Positions 1-8,110 of a stretch of DNA of 64,000 bases are shown here, piece by piece; the first letter of the stretch is position 1; the number at the start of each line of letters is the position of its first letter. Both the position numbers and the translations under genes were made by a program. The DNA is taken from positions 1-64,000 of the forward strand of contig CALGVA010000019.1 in the NCBI GenBank assembly GCA_937920345.1, given 5' to 3'. The notes under the pieces were generated by a model. It saw only the letters and a list, made by a program, of their open reading frames with translations, was not told the origin of the DNA and searched no databases. The stretch is from an uncultured Lachnospiraceae bacterium (GTDB taxonomy: Bacteria; Bacillota; Clostridia; Lachnospirales; Lachnospiraceae).

Positions 1-158
1 CATACCCTCCTGCGTCAATATAGGTGTTGCTTACAGTTAAGATTATGCACCCCACTTTGCTCATCCCGAAATACAGTCATTCATTTGTTCTGTCAACAAT
101 GCTTTCCCGATGCCATTGTTTTTCCGTAAATCCTGCACTATTCTTTCCATCACTCCAT

Positions 159-1523
159 TTATTTCCCGTGCATCGCTTTTTCCCATTTCCCACTATGATA
201 CCGGAGTTCATAGCAGATCCCCCGAAAGATCCAGTCAATCGTCATGGCGATCCAGATCCCGATCAACCCAAGATGGAACACATTGCTGAAAAAGTATGCC
301 GTACCGATTCGAAACACCCACATGGAAACAATCGCGATAACCATCGTCCACATAACGTCTCCCGCCGCACGCAGCGTATTGGGCAGAGAGAAGGACGGCA
401 CCCAGGCGACCATGCACATACACGCATGAAAACAAATCACCTGTACAGCCAGTTCCTCTGTCTCGGGTGTCAGATGATAGAGCAAAAGCATTTTTCTCCC
501 AAAGAGGAGCATCATCACAGATACCGCAATCATACAGATACTGGTCAGCCGCATCAGCTTCCGCGTATAATATCTGGCCTGTCCGTAATCTCCCGCGCCT
601 ACACAGTAAGAAACCACCGACAGGATTGCCATATTGATCGCCATGCCCGGCAGAATGTTGAAGTTTGCCACCGTACCGCAAACCGCGTTGGCAGCAATCG
701 CAGATGTACCGAACGTAGATACCAGACTTAAGAGCAGGATTTTGCCCAGCTGAAAAAGGCTGTTTTCCAGACCATTCGGAATACCGATATACAGAATCTT
801 CTTAATCTGTCCAAGATTCATCTTCGCCGTAATACGATGCCTGAAATGAATTACCTTGTTTTCCCGAAACAAAAGCCCGAAAATAATGACCGCCGCAACG
901 GTTCTCGACACGGTAGTCGAGATTGCCGCGCCCGCCACACCCAGCTTAAACCCGAAAATCAGCATCGCATTTCCGACCAGATTGAGCAGATTCATCAAAA
1001 GCGATATGTACATCGTCGTTCTGGAATCACCCATCGCACGGAAAAGTGCTGCGCACCCGTTATAAAGCGCCAGCGGACAGATCGAGAGTCCCGTGATGAT
1101 CAGATACGTCGTGGCACTCGCCATGACCTCCTCCTCCACCTGCCCGAAAATCGCCCGCAGAACCGCTTTATGGCCGCCGAGCAGCACGACTGTGGTCACC
1201 ACCGAAGCATACAGCAGAAAAAGGACCATCTGCCACGCAGACCGTCCCGCCGCTTCTTCATTATGCTGTCCAAGCGCATGTCCCGCCACGACGGCTCCGC
1301 CGGTGGCGAGCGCCGCAAAGACCTGAATAATTAAAATATTGATATTATCCACCAGCGAAACGCCCGACACCGCCGCCTCTCCCACACCGGAAATCATGAC
1401 AGTATCCAGCATACCGACTAAGATAGCCAGAAGCTGTTCCATAATTAAAGGCAGAATCAGTTTCTTAAGATCAGCATTACTATAGATTGTTCCTTTTACT
1501 TCTTCCCGTTCCTTCGCGTGCAT
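159..1523 (-). CDS. MATE-family multidrug/sodium antiporter
   Basis: A 454-residue, very hydrophobic protein with about twelve predicted membrane spans in two similar halves, the usual size and layout of MATE exporters. The N-terminal half contains the family-like stretch 'LILPLIMEQLLAILVGMLD' followed by 'GVGEAAVSGVSL'. The family exports cationic drugs or metabolites in exchange for Na+ or H+ across the cytoplasmic membrane; the substrate cannot be read from sequence. The start is supported by GTAGGAG just upstream of the ATG. The gene stands alone, with 283 bp separating it from spoIIID upstream on the same strand. Family assignment is firm, physiological role unknown. Confidence 0.93.
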   Translation of the reverse strand: MHAKEREEVKGTIYSNADLKKLILPLIMEQLLAILVGMLDTVMISGVGEAAVSGVSLVDNINILIIQVFAALATGGAVVAGHALGQHNEEAAGRSAWQMVLFLLYASVVTTVVLLGGHKAVLRAIFGQVEEEVMASATTYLIITGLSICPLALYNGCAALFRAMGDSRTTMYISLLMNLLNLVGNAMLIFGFKLGVAGAAISTTVSRTVAAVIIFGLLFRENKVIHFRHRITAKMNLGQIKKILYIGIPNGLENSLFQLGKILLLSLVSTFGTSAIAANAVCGTVANFNILPGMAINMAILSVVSYCVGAGDYGQARYYTRKLMRLTSICMIAVSVMMLLFGRKMLLLYHLTPETEELAVQVICFHACMCMVAWVPSFSLPNTLRAAGDVMWTMVIAIVSMWVFRIGTAYFFSNVFHLGLIGIWIAMTIDWIFRGICYELRYHSGKWEKAMHGK

Positions 1524-1806
1524 TGTCTCCTACTGTCCTCACATTGATTCTGAATGCACTCTTCCGCATTTTGAGCATACGAATCCCCATTCCGGAGCAG
1601 TTTACTGCGATCAAGGCTTCTCCCTGTATTTGCTTTCATGCATTCTCGTCATTCTGAACCTTATTCTATGCCTATTCATCCTTGATGTAAAGCATGAGCT
1701 TAATGCGGCAAAAATATTTTAACATAAACCGCCGCCATCTGATTTTCCGAAACAAACACGCGTATGCGATCCTGCCGAAGGCTTTATCCTCTATTTTCCC
1801 ATAGTA
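1524..1806. other. Intergenic region between MATE gene and spoIIID
   Basis: No ORF with a credible ribosome binding site. On the minus strand a TAAAAT box lies about 200 bp upstream of the MATE start, but no convincing -35 goes with it. I see no terminator with a U-run after spoIIID. Confidence 0.4.
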
Positions 1807-2064
1807 TCAGCACACGTGCTGGTGCAGATATTTCTCTCTGGTTGCCAGTCCTCCGCGGATATGCCGCTCTGATTTATTGACGTCAAGCACTTTCCTTGCT
1901 TCCGCCGCAAGCGACGGGTTTAACTGTGCCAGACGATCGGTTACGTCCTTATGTACCGTACTCTTACTAATTCCAAATTCCTTCGCAGTCTGTCGCACCG
2001 TAGCGTTATTCTCAATAATATAATTGGCAATCTGGATTGCACGCTCCTCAATATAATCTTTCAA
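1807..2064 (-). CDS. spoIIID: Sporulation transcriptional regulator SpoIIID
   Basis: An 85-residue protein matching SpoIIID over its whole length: N-terminal 'MKDYIEERAIQIANYIIE', then a helix-turn-helix ('TVRQTAKEFGISKSTVHKDV', about residues 22-41) and the basic C-terminal helix ending 'GGLATREKY'. In known sporulators SpoIIID acts in the mother cell and tunes sigma-E genes, including sigK. The start codon is TTG (2062-2064), seven bases after a GAGGGG ribosome binding site. A sigma-E-like promoter lies just upstream (2093-2121). It marks the source as an endospore former. Confidence 0.96.
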   Translation of the reverse strand: MKDYIEERAIQIANYIIENNATVRQTAKEFGISKSTVHKDVTDRLAQLNPSLAAEARKVLDVNKSERHIRGGLATREKYLHQHVC

Positions 2065-2069
2065 AAGGA

Positions 2070-2117
2070 AACCCCTCAGAACACTTTTTTACATTGTATG
2101 AAGTGTTGTGAGGGGTT
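2070..2117 (-). terminator. Hairpin between hepT and spoIIID: terminator and/or RBS-sequestering structure
   Basis: Arms 2070-2086 and 2101-2117 are complementary over 17 bp with one mismatch, around a 14-base loop. On the minus strand it follows the hepT stop and is trailed by a T-rich stretch, so it may end the mntA-hepT transcript. Its downstream arm contains the GAGGGG ribosome binding site of spoIIID. Confidence 0.7.
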
Positions 2118-2121
2118 ATGA
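2093..2121 (-). promoter_or_regulatory. Sigma-E-type promoter of spoIIID
   Basis: The -10 box CATACAAT (2100-2093) matches the sigma-E consensus CATACAnT. Exactly 14 bases upstream lies TCATAAC (2121-2115), a fair match to the sigma-E -35 region. The predicted start is about 25 bases before the TTG start codon. spoIIID is a known sigma-E target in Bacillus, which supports the call. Confidence 0.7.
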
Positions 2122-2145
2122 CTACATAAAAATAGTATATGATAT

Positions 2146-2490
2146 TTACTTTTTATACAGCAGCGCTTCCATATTTTGCTTTAACATCGGAATATCCTCC
2201 CGTAAAGTATTCCAGACGATTTCCATATCAACATTTTCGTAATCATGCGCATGCAAATTTCTCATTCCCCTGATTGCCCGCCATGGAATGTTTGAGCTGC
2301 TTTCTTTAATTTCATCCGACAATCTGTTGGCAAGCTCTCCAATCTGTATGATACACATATTGCACGAATACTGAAAAGAAATATCCGTTTTATATCTTTC
2401 AAAATCTGTATTGAATCTTGCCATAAGCGTGTCAATATCACCACAATACTTAATCATTTTCTTAATAATATGAATATCCTCATTCTTCAT
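2146..2490 (-). CDS. hepT: HepT-like ribonuclease toxin (HEPN)
   Basis: A 114-residue HEPN-domain protein with the RX4HXY signature near the C-terminus (R77, H82, Y84 in 'RNLHAHDY'). HepT toxins are metal-independent RNases silenced when the partner nucleotidyltransferase adenylylates the tyrosine of this motif. The ATG overlaps the end of mntA by 11 bases and has a GAAGGGG site, so the pair is translationally coupled with the antitoxin first. The catalytic motif is intact, so the toxin is probably functional. Confidence 0.9.
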   Translation of the reverse strand: MKNEDIHIIKKMIKYCGDIDTLMARFNTDFERYKTDISFQYSCNMCIIQIGELANRLSDEIKESSSNIPWRAIRGMRNLHAHDYENVDMEIVWNTLREDIPMLKQNMEALLYKK

Positions 2491-2773
2491 ACAAAAGTAC
2501 CCCTTCCTTCATAATTTTAGAAAGAAATGTTTTATCTTCAATCCCTGTCGTGACAACATCTACATGGCAATCCAAAGCATTTTCAAGTTCATCAACAAAT
2601 GCAAAATACTGTAGTAAACTTTTCAATCTACCGCGCTCAATATATAAATCAACATCACTATCATCTTTCGCCTCACCTCTGGCATAAGATCCAAACAAGC
2701 TCATTCGTCCAATTCCATATGCTTTTGCTATGGGATTGGTCTTGTCCTTTATTTCATTTATAGTATATCGCAT
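2480..2773 (-). CDS. mntA: MntA-like nucleotidyltransferase antitoxin
   Basis: A 97-residue minimal nucleotidyltransferase. The GSX10DXD motif is present ('GSYARGEAKDDSDVD', G28-D42), as in MntA enzymes that add AMP to HepT. An ATG seven codons further upstream (2794) is in frame, but its own codons form the GAGGAGG ribosome binding site for the ATG at 2773, so the shorter form is preferred. It forms a toxin-antitoxin operon with hepT, next to the OLD and RloAB genes. Confidence 0.9.
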   Translation of the reverse strand: MRYTINEIKDKTNPIAKAYGIGRMSLFGSYARGEAKDDSDVDLYIERGRLKSLLQYFAFVDELENALDCHVDVVTTGIEDKTFLSKIMKEGVLLYEE

Positions 2774-3060
2774 ACGTAGCCACTTCCTCCTCATTTCATG
2801 ACTAACTTTTTAATAGGACGAAATCTTAAGAAATAATTTTATAAACAGTTTACCCTAAATTCAAATGCTCCACAATCATAAAATATTTAAACTATTTCTT
2901 CGACATACCTCTCCACAACAATCATTTTTTCATTTAACTCTGTTCCTATTTTTATAATATCCAACTTAATGTTTCTTTTCATTTTTATTAAGTCCTGTTC
3001 TGTACACTTCCAATAATTTCTTACTTTTTTCTTGAAATTTCTATAAAAACATAATATTAT
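2774..3060. other. AT-rich intergenic stretch between the OLD gene and mntA
   Basis: Very AT-rich. It contains one possible short ORF (2887-2982, minus strand, listed separately). No clear terminator for the OLD gene and no strong promoter for mntA could be picked out of the AT-rich background. Confidence 0.4.
2887..2982 (-). CDS. Possible 31-residue small protein
   Basis: A short frame on the minus strand starting at ATG 2982, with AGGA ten bases upstream. The product is charged and probably helical ('KLDIIKIGTELNEKM'). The same frame stays open for about 20 codons before the ATG without a usable start, so it could be a decayed protein tail. It sits between the OLD nuclease and mntA in the same orientation. 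Function unknown; it may not be real. Confidence 0.3.
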   Translation of the reverse strand: MKRNIKLDIIKIGTELNEKMIVVERYVEEIV

Positions 3061-4839
3061 TTACGAGTCTAAAATATTTTCAAGCTTACACAATGTGTTT
3101 GTAAATCCATTCAAAATCATATTGTTTCCCGCCTCAACCTCTGTACGAACAGCATTCAGTATTTGCGCCTTTTTATCTTCTTTTGGATTTAGCCGCAATA
3201 CTCTGTCTTGTATCTGCAATTTAAAAGCAATACCTTCAATTATATCTTTAATTGTCCTGTCATAAGAAAGTACTTTTGAGTAAACTTGTTGCAATTCACT
3301 CATAGGTTTTGTCAAACACCAGTCATTATTTTCTATCCTCTTCCAAAAATCGTCTGATAATAAATGTTCTATTTCAAAAAATACAGTATTATTTATTTTG
3401 GCCATAACTTTTTTCATATCATCTGTTGGCTGCAAAGGAATCACATCTAACCGAAATTTCTTCTTCTCATATTGTTTTTTAGCTTCTTTTACTTTTTTTA
3501 TTGCATTATTTCCAGCTTGGTCATTATCAAATAAAAAAACTGCTCTACTATGATAATTTAAATGCATCCATGCAATTGCCCAGTCAACCAATAAACTGGT
3601 TCCGCACCCATTTTCCTCCCGCGTAACAATATTGATCTCTCCATTAGAATATTTATCTTGTAATTTCATTGACATATTTTTAAATGCTATTTCTAAATAT
3701 TCTTTATCTGTAATTCCCTCTACAAATATTGTATCGACATCCTTAAAGGGAAAATGTTCTATACTATGCTTTAGTTCATCTATCTCTGCCTGTTTCTTTT
3801 GAATAACTGGTGCAACAATTGGCATAATGCCAATTTTATCATCTATATATAAAGTACCTATATTTTCACTAAATACGCTACTAAAGTTCCCTTGTTCTTT
3901 ATACACATAAAATATTTTTGCCCCACAGTTTTTCTCCAGCTTATAAAATCCTGGCGAATGAGTCGTAATAAATTCTTGAATTTGATTTGAAAAATCATAT
4001 AAATCCTCAGCTAAGTCAAAACACTTTTTCATTTCCACACCATTTTCTGGTTCTTCATATCCCCATATAGGTGTATATGGAACAGCAGAATGAGCTAAAA
4101 TCTTATTATCTTGCTCCGCAATATACTTTAATATTGCAGGTATATGCATTGCTTTTATTCCATCACCTCTATATGAAAGTCCAATGCTTTCTCCACTGCT
4201 ATCATTTGTCATAAAAATGAGTTCTTTAAAAATATCTGTTTGATTCGTAGGCATCATCAAATTACTGTTTATATTAACATTTTTCTTTACAATTTGCCCT
4301 ATGCGCTGAGTAAATGCTTTCAATGAGTCTGAATATTCTTGTGCCTTTACTGATAATTCCCCATTTATTTCACCAGCAATTGATACATATAAATCTGCTA
4401 ATAAAAGTTTAAAATAATCATCACTTTTTACTGCTGGAACGTATTTATAATGAACCCTATTTAATAATGTAGGAACTTTAGAATATGGAGAAAAATCCCA
4501 CTTTTTACTACTATCATAATTCAACCCGGTTTTACGCCATTTTTTTGTCCAAACCACATCCTCATGATACTTATAGTGCTCCGGTATACTAAAAGTAACT
4601 GTAATTATAATTTCTTTAGCCTGCTTCTGTCCGCTTACTGCAAATTTTGAGTAATCATTTTCAAAATTTAATTGCTTGCCCGGCTCGGTTTCATTATTGA
4701 AAAAAAGATTTAAAGCTTTAAGTACATTAGATTTTCCCACATCATTTAGCCCAACAAAAATATTCATCTTTTCAACATTCAATGTTACATTAACAATAGA
4801 TCGAAAATTTTTAATATGTATCTGTTTTATCCTAAGCAT
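3061..4839 (-). CDS. OLD-family ATP-dependent nuclease (AAA ATPase plus TOPRIM)
   Basis: A 592-residue protein with an N-terminal SMC/RecF-like ATPase: 'KNFRSI' start, Walker A 'GLNDVGKSN' at 30-38, signature-like 'LSYRGDGIKA' at 221-230, Walker B-like 'YEEPENG' near 261-267 and an H-loop 'THSP' at 293-296. A TOPRIM domain follows, with 'FVEGITDKEYL' (E374) and the acidic 'DND' at 438-440. This is the architecture of OLD nucleases, including Gabija GajA, but no UvrD-like GajB is adjacent. It starts 20 bases after rloB with GGAAAGG as ribosome binding site. It looks more AT-rich than its neighbours, suggesting separate acquisition. A role in phage defence is inferred from family and neighbourhood. 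Confidence 0.85.
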   Translation of the reverse strand: MLRIKQIHIKNFRSIVNVTLNVEKMNIFVGLNDVGKSNVLKALNLFFNNETEPGKQLNFENDYSKFAVSGQKQAKEIIITVTFSIPEHYKYHEDVVWTKKWRKTGLNYDSSKKWDFSPYSKVPTLLNRVHYKYVPAVKSDDYFKLLLADLYVSIAGEINGELSVKAQEYSDSLKAFTQRIGQIVKKNVNINSNLMMPTNQTDIFKELIFMTNDSSGESIGLSYRGDGIKAMHIPAILKYIAEQDNKILAHSAVPYTPIWGYEEPENGVEMKKCFDLAEDLYDFSNQIQEFITTHSPGFYKLEKNCGAKIFYVYKEQGNFSSVFSENIGTLYIDDKIGIMPIVAPVIQKKQAEIDELKHSIEHFPFKDVDTIFVEGITDKEYLEIAFKNMSMKLQDKYSNGEINIVTREENGCGTSLLVDWAIAWMHLNYHSRAVFLFDNDQAGNNAIKKVKEAKKQYEKKKFRLDVIPLQPTDDMKKVMAKINNTVFFEIEHLLSDDFWKRIENNDWCLTKPMSELQQVYSKVLSYDRTIKDIIEGIAFKLQIQDRVLRLNPKEDKKAQILNAVRTEVEAGNNMILNGFTNTLCKLENILDS

Positions 4840-4858
4840 TTAATTTCCTTTCCATTTC

Positions 4859-5419
4859 TTAAAAACGTTCCTTTTCTTTCTCTATCAGAATGTTAAATAT
4901 GTCTTTCCTATTCTTTTGATACTTCTCAATACCCAATTCTCTAAACTTATCATTGAGAAATTTAATATACTCAGATCTATGATTGTTTGAAGTATAGTAA
5001 GCAAAATGCAAGACAAACCAGAACTCAACACACTCATTGCTCCACGCAGCATGATATTGTAATTCTGGATTCTCCAGATTCAGCCTGTCCACCCGTTCTG
5101 ATACGCCATTAAAATCTTTTGCCGGAAAACTGTCCTTATCATACACACACCAAATCTGTCCTCTGTCAATCCCATTTTTATGGACATATCGTTCCGCCAT
5201 ACCAATGACCCGCATGGTCTCCGCGGTGCAAGGTTCAATTTCAATCAAAACCATATCCTTATAAATCGGATTATCCTCTATCAAACGTTTAAATCCTTCA
5301 AAATAAAGAGGTTCCGTTTGTTCACCCTCGCAGAAAATATAATAGCGGTATTCCTTTTTCTGCAGATATTCTTTGCGCCGCTGTTTCCTCCATCGAGTCG
5401 TTCCGACTTTTTTAGGCAT
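4859..5419 (-). CDS. rloB: RloB-family protein, possibly C-terminally shortened
   Basis: A 186-residue RloB-like protein with the expected motifs in order: 'FCEGEQTEPLYFEGF' near the N-terminus, 'WCVYDKDSF' mid-protein and 'WSNECVEFWFVLHF' after it. RloB resembles TOPRIM nucleases and is paired with RloA ATPases. The ATG at 5419 is eight bases from GGAG and overlaps the rloA stop, so it is preferred over the GTG at 5428. The reading frame stops right after 'LIEKEKERF'. As I recall the family, RloB proteins continue a few dozen residues more, so the C-terminus may be missing exactly where the OLD gene begins. Confidence 0.82.
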   Translation of the reverse strand: MPKKVGTTRWRKQRRKEYLQKKEYRYYIFCEGEQTEPLYFEGFKRLIEDNPIYKDMVLIEIEPCTAETMRVIGMAERYVHKNGIDRGQIWCVYDKDSFPAKDFNGVSERVDRLNLENPELQYHAAWSNECVEFWFVLHFAYYTSNNHRSEYIKFLNDKFRELGIEKYQKNRKDIFNILIEKEKERF

Positions 5420-6638
5420 TGACATCACTCCAATCTATAATCTTTTTCAGATATGGATCAGCGCCATACTTGCCCTCTAAATATTGCTTGTCATATTTCG
5501 CATCCATGCGGACGGATTCCCCTTTTGTATTTTTAAACTCAACCAGCGAATAAAGTTTAGAATTTTGATTCTTTCCCTTTGCCACAAACCAAATCTCATC
5601 ACGACGAAATACATCGTTATTCATGGTGGACAAATCATGTGAAGTAAAAATCAATTGTGCGCCGTTCTTGTTAACCTCCATATTATTATACAGCATGACT
5701 ACATATCGTAGCAATACTGGGTGAACTTTTGCATCTAACTCATCAATAACCAATGTTGTTCCTGCAACAAGGCTTTTAGCAATAAAAGGCAATAATCCAA
5801 ACAGTTTTTTTGTTCCACTGGATTCCTCAGACAAAGTTAATTCCGTACTGTATCCGTTTACAATATGCCTAGTATAAACTTCTATATGATTTTCATCTTT
5901 TTCCTCAATGCGAAAATCCTCAATGTCTAAATCCATCTCATGGATCATATCCAGCACAAGTTTTTTTACCTCGTCTGTCTTCGCTATCGCTGTTCGCAAC
6001 TCCTGTCTCAGATTTCCATAATTCAAAAAATCAATGGATTCCTCAAACCACTCAATCACGTCGGAAATTACCTCATTCTTTTTATAAGTTATCCCAAGAT
6101 AAGACAGCAACGGCAAATTCTCGGAGATTTCTTCACTAATCTTGATTTTTCCAAAAATACCTTTTAAATCCACCTCACTGCCATTTCTAACAAAAAGCGC
6201 TGACCGCCTCCCGGTGTCTAACTTGATTCGATCCAGACTCTCATGCATCACAAAACCTTGTCTCATATGGAGAATATAACGGTATTCTGCCGCATCAGTT
6301 CTAAAGAACACTTCAAACTGTGTCGGCTCTTTTCTTGTCTCTTCCGAAAAAGCAAATGGTTCCACAGGAATCTTCCTTGCCTTGTATTCACACTCCGTCT
6401 TATCGCAAGTTGCGCACAGCGGCCCTAACACTTTTGCATCCAATGTATGCAAAGCCTCTAGCACATTCGATTTACCGCCGCCATTTGGTCCGTAGATAAC
6501 GGATACCGGCAAAAACTTTTCTCCGTCTTTTGTTTCAATGATTCTATCCTTATGCTCCATGATTGCCGCGGCCTGCATATCAAAGGTCATTTCTTCACGA
6601 ATACTTTTATAATTTTTTACGGTAAATTGGCATAACAT
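5412..6638 (-). CDS. rloA: RloA-like AAA ATPase (AAA_15/AAA_21 type)
   Basis: A 408-residue ABC-class ATPase beginning 'MLCQFTVKNYKSI', with Walker A 'GPNGGGKSN' at 50-58, a Walker B-like 'TTLVIDELDAKVHP' and the switch 'FTSHDLS' in the C-terminal third. The RloA-RloB pairing was described in Campylobacter restriction loci, and similar ATPase plus TOPRIM-like pairs occur in abortive-infection systems such as AbiL and PARIS (from memory). Start supported by GGAGGT eight bases upstream. rloB overlaps its 3' end by eight bases. It probably senses invasion and releases or activates RloB; that role is inferred. Confidence 0.85.
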   Translation of the reverse strand: MLCQFTVKNYKSIREEMTFDMQAAAIMEHKDRIIETKDGEKFLPVSVIYGPNGGGKSNVLEALHTLDAKVLGPLCATCDKTECEYKARKIPVEPFAFSEETRKEPTQFEVFFRTDAAEYRYILHMRQGFVMHESLDRIKLDTGRRSALFVRNGSEVDLKGIFGKIKISEEISENLPLLSYLGITYKKNEVISDVIEWFEESIDFLNYGNLRQELRTAIAKTDEVKKLVLDMIHEMDLDIEDFRIEEKDENHIEVYTRHIVNGYSTELTLSEESSGTKKLFGLLPFIAKSLVAGTTLVIDELDAKVHPVLLRYVVMLYNNMEVNKNGAQLIFTSHDLSTMNNDVFRRDEIWFVAKGKNQNSKLYSLVEFKNTKGESVRMDAKYDKQYLEGKYGADPYLKKIIDWSDVNA

Positions 6639-6665
6639 AGTCTTTTACCTCCATCTTATTTCTAT

Positions 6666-6696
6666 ATTATACATATTATTATTGTTTGTAAACAAT
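6666..6696 (-). promoter_or_regulatory. rloA promoter with overlapping palindrome
   Basis: On the minus strand a consensus TATAAT (6671-6666) lies 27 bp before the rloA ATG. Eighteen bases upstream is TTGTTT (6695-6690), which is part of the perfect palindrome ATTGTTTGTAAACAAT (6681-6696). A dimeric repressor could bind there and block the -35 region. Confidence 0.5.
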
Positions 6697-6826
6697 ATTT
6701 GAGATTTTTTCTCATATTTTTATCCAAAATAATCATTCTGACTCGTCTATATTTGTCGATAAGTTAGTGTTTTTATTTTCCATTAATAAGTTAGAATGAT
6801 AGCATAAAAAGAAAAGGAGATTTTAC

Positions 6827-7189
6827 ATGACAACATTAGACTATAAGCAACTACAAGAAAACTTCAAACCAGCAAAATTGATTAATGAAGTTCTAAAGAT
6901 ACATAATGACATTTCAGAAATCACTTGGGTATTATCCTCAATTCCTTTTAATATGGAAACTGCCCGTCAAAAAATAGCAGCTATTAACGGAGAACACCCA
7001 GAAAATCATTTGTTTTTCTTTTTGGTAAATTCTCCTATCGGTAATTCTATACCTGTTTACAATGCTTCTTCAGAAAATTTGCGACAAGATTTAGTTTGGA
7101 AAAAGTCCTATCTGGAAATGAAAGCCAAAGCAAAAACCTTGGATGAAGTAATTCACCAGTTAGAATCCCAGTACAACCGCAGTCTGTAA
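6827..7189 (+). CDS. Hypothetical protein, 120 residues
   Basis: A soluble, mixed helix/strand protein with no signal peptide or membrane span; I recognise no family. Start supported by AAAGGAG seven bases upstream. It is transcribed divergently from rloAB across a short AT-rich intergenic region holding two copies of ATAAGTTAG (near 6759 and 6785) that might form a promoter or operator. It is AT-rich like the neighbouring defence-like genes, so it may belong to the same acquired segment. It is followed by a non-coding stretch. Confidence 0.6.
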   Translation: MTTLDYKQLQENFKPAKLINEVLKIHNDISEITWVLSSIPFNMETARQKIAAINGEHPENHLFFFLVNSPIGNSIPVYNASSENLRQDLVWKKSYLEMKAKAKTLDEVIHQLESQYNRSL

Positions 7190-7572
7190 AAAGCGGGGTC
7201 TCTGAAATCCTATGATTCCAACGACCTCTATCAATATTTTATATTACTCAAAGTTCGTTTGGTAGAAATTGCTTCAATGATCTGATTTTTAAGCACCTAT
7301 ACCACTAAAACATTACTTACAAATATTCTATTTCCTATTTCACTTCCCACACCAACCGTTCTATTTTGTTGTCACCTTATGTAAGACAATATTCCACAAG
7401 TGCCCCTCCACATGCACAATATCCCTGATGCAGGCCTGCCGCAGCACATTTCTGTTCGTTCCATATATTACAATGTAAAAGAACTTTGACCCTCGTTTTC
7501 CTCTTATGCAAAAGACTTTTGATAGAAAAATATTTCCTGATTTGCTAAACTCATAGTCGAAGGAGGCTAGCC
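7190..7572. other. 383-bp gap without a recognisable gene
   Basis: No ORF with start codon and ribosome binding site. On the minus strand a frame without a start codon stays open from about 7530 down to a TAG near 7363, which could be a gene relic, but I recognise no family. The last bases hold the GAAGGAGG site of the next gene. Confidence 0.4.
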
Positions 7573-8001
7573 ATGAATATCGGAGATAAAATTAAAACTG
7601 CCCGTGAAGAGAATAAACTTACACAGGCACAGGCAGCAGAAAGTCTGATGGTTTCCAGACAAACTGTTTCAAACTGGGAAAACGGGAAATCATTGCCGGA
7701 TATTATAAGTGTGATTCGAATGAGCGAACTCTACAGAATAAGTCTGGATGAATTGCTGAAAGGAGACAGCGCTATGATAGAAAAAATTGAAAAGGATACC
7801 CAAACACGCAGAACCGAGAAGAAAATTATACTATATGCATGGATTTCCATAGCGGCAGGTGCCGTCATACTTGCACTTGCCAATATTTTTGAAGGCAATC
7901 CCATAATTGAATTTCTTAACGGGGCAATCCCCTGGATCTTATTGGGATTAACATTTCTGTTCTGGATAATGTCCCTGAATAAACAGAATCCAAAATCATA
8001 A
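7573..8001 (+). CDS. XRE-family regulator with C-terminal membrane spans
   Basis: 142 residues. An N-terminal HTH_3 domain (about 6-60: 'IKTAREENKLTQAQAAESL' and 'SRQTVSNWENGKSLPDI') is followed by a charged linker and two hydrophobic segments (about 85-105 and 113-132). This membrane-tethered XRE design is common in Firmicutes; such proteins are thought to respond to envelope or membrane events. Start supported by GAAGGAGG. No target is evident; the dehydrogenase 109 bp downstream might be co-regulated. A second protein of the same plan is encoded at 25641-26114. Confidence 0.88.
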   Translation: MNIGDKIKTAREENKLTQAQAAESLMVSRQTVSNWENGKSLPDIISVIRMSELYRISLDELLKGDSAMIEKIEKDTQTRRTEKKIILYAWISIAAGAVILALANIFEGNPIIEFLNGAIPWILLGLTFLFWIMSLNKQNPKS

Positions 8002-8110
8002 CGATACGCATTTTCTTTCCACCGGCGTATAAAGTGATATCCCAAAACACATCCTATAAATAACTGCATGTAATCTTATGAAATCTGTTATCAAAAAGGA
8101 GGTACTTTCA

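Noticed and set aside
1..11. Possible gene start on the minus strand at the left edge (AGGAGG followed by ATG at 3-1)
   Set aside because: The ribosome binding site is only two bases from the ATG and no coding sequence is inside the window, so it cannot be supported.
99..128. Inverted repeat AACAATG/CATTGTT after the MATE gene
   Set aside because: Short stem with no U-run on the strand of the MATE gene; not convincing as a terminator.
3061..4839. Gabija GajA
   Set aside because: The architecture fits OLD nucleases in general, but the partner helicase gene gajB is absent on both sides.
7360..7530. Start-less minus-strand frame that might be a gene relic
   Set aside because: No start codon, no ribosome binding site and no recognisable family; open by chance is the simpler reading.
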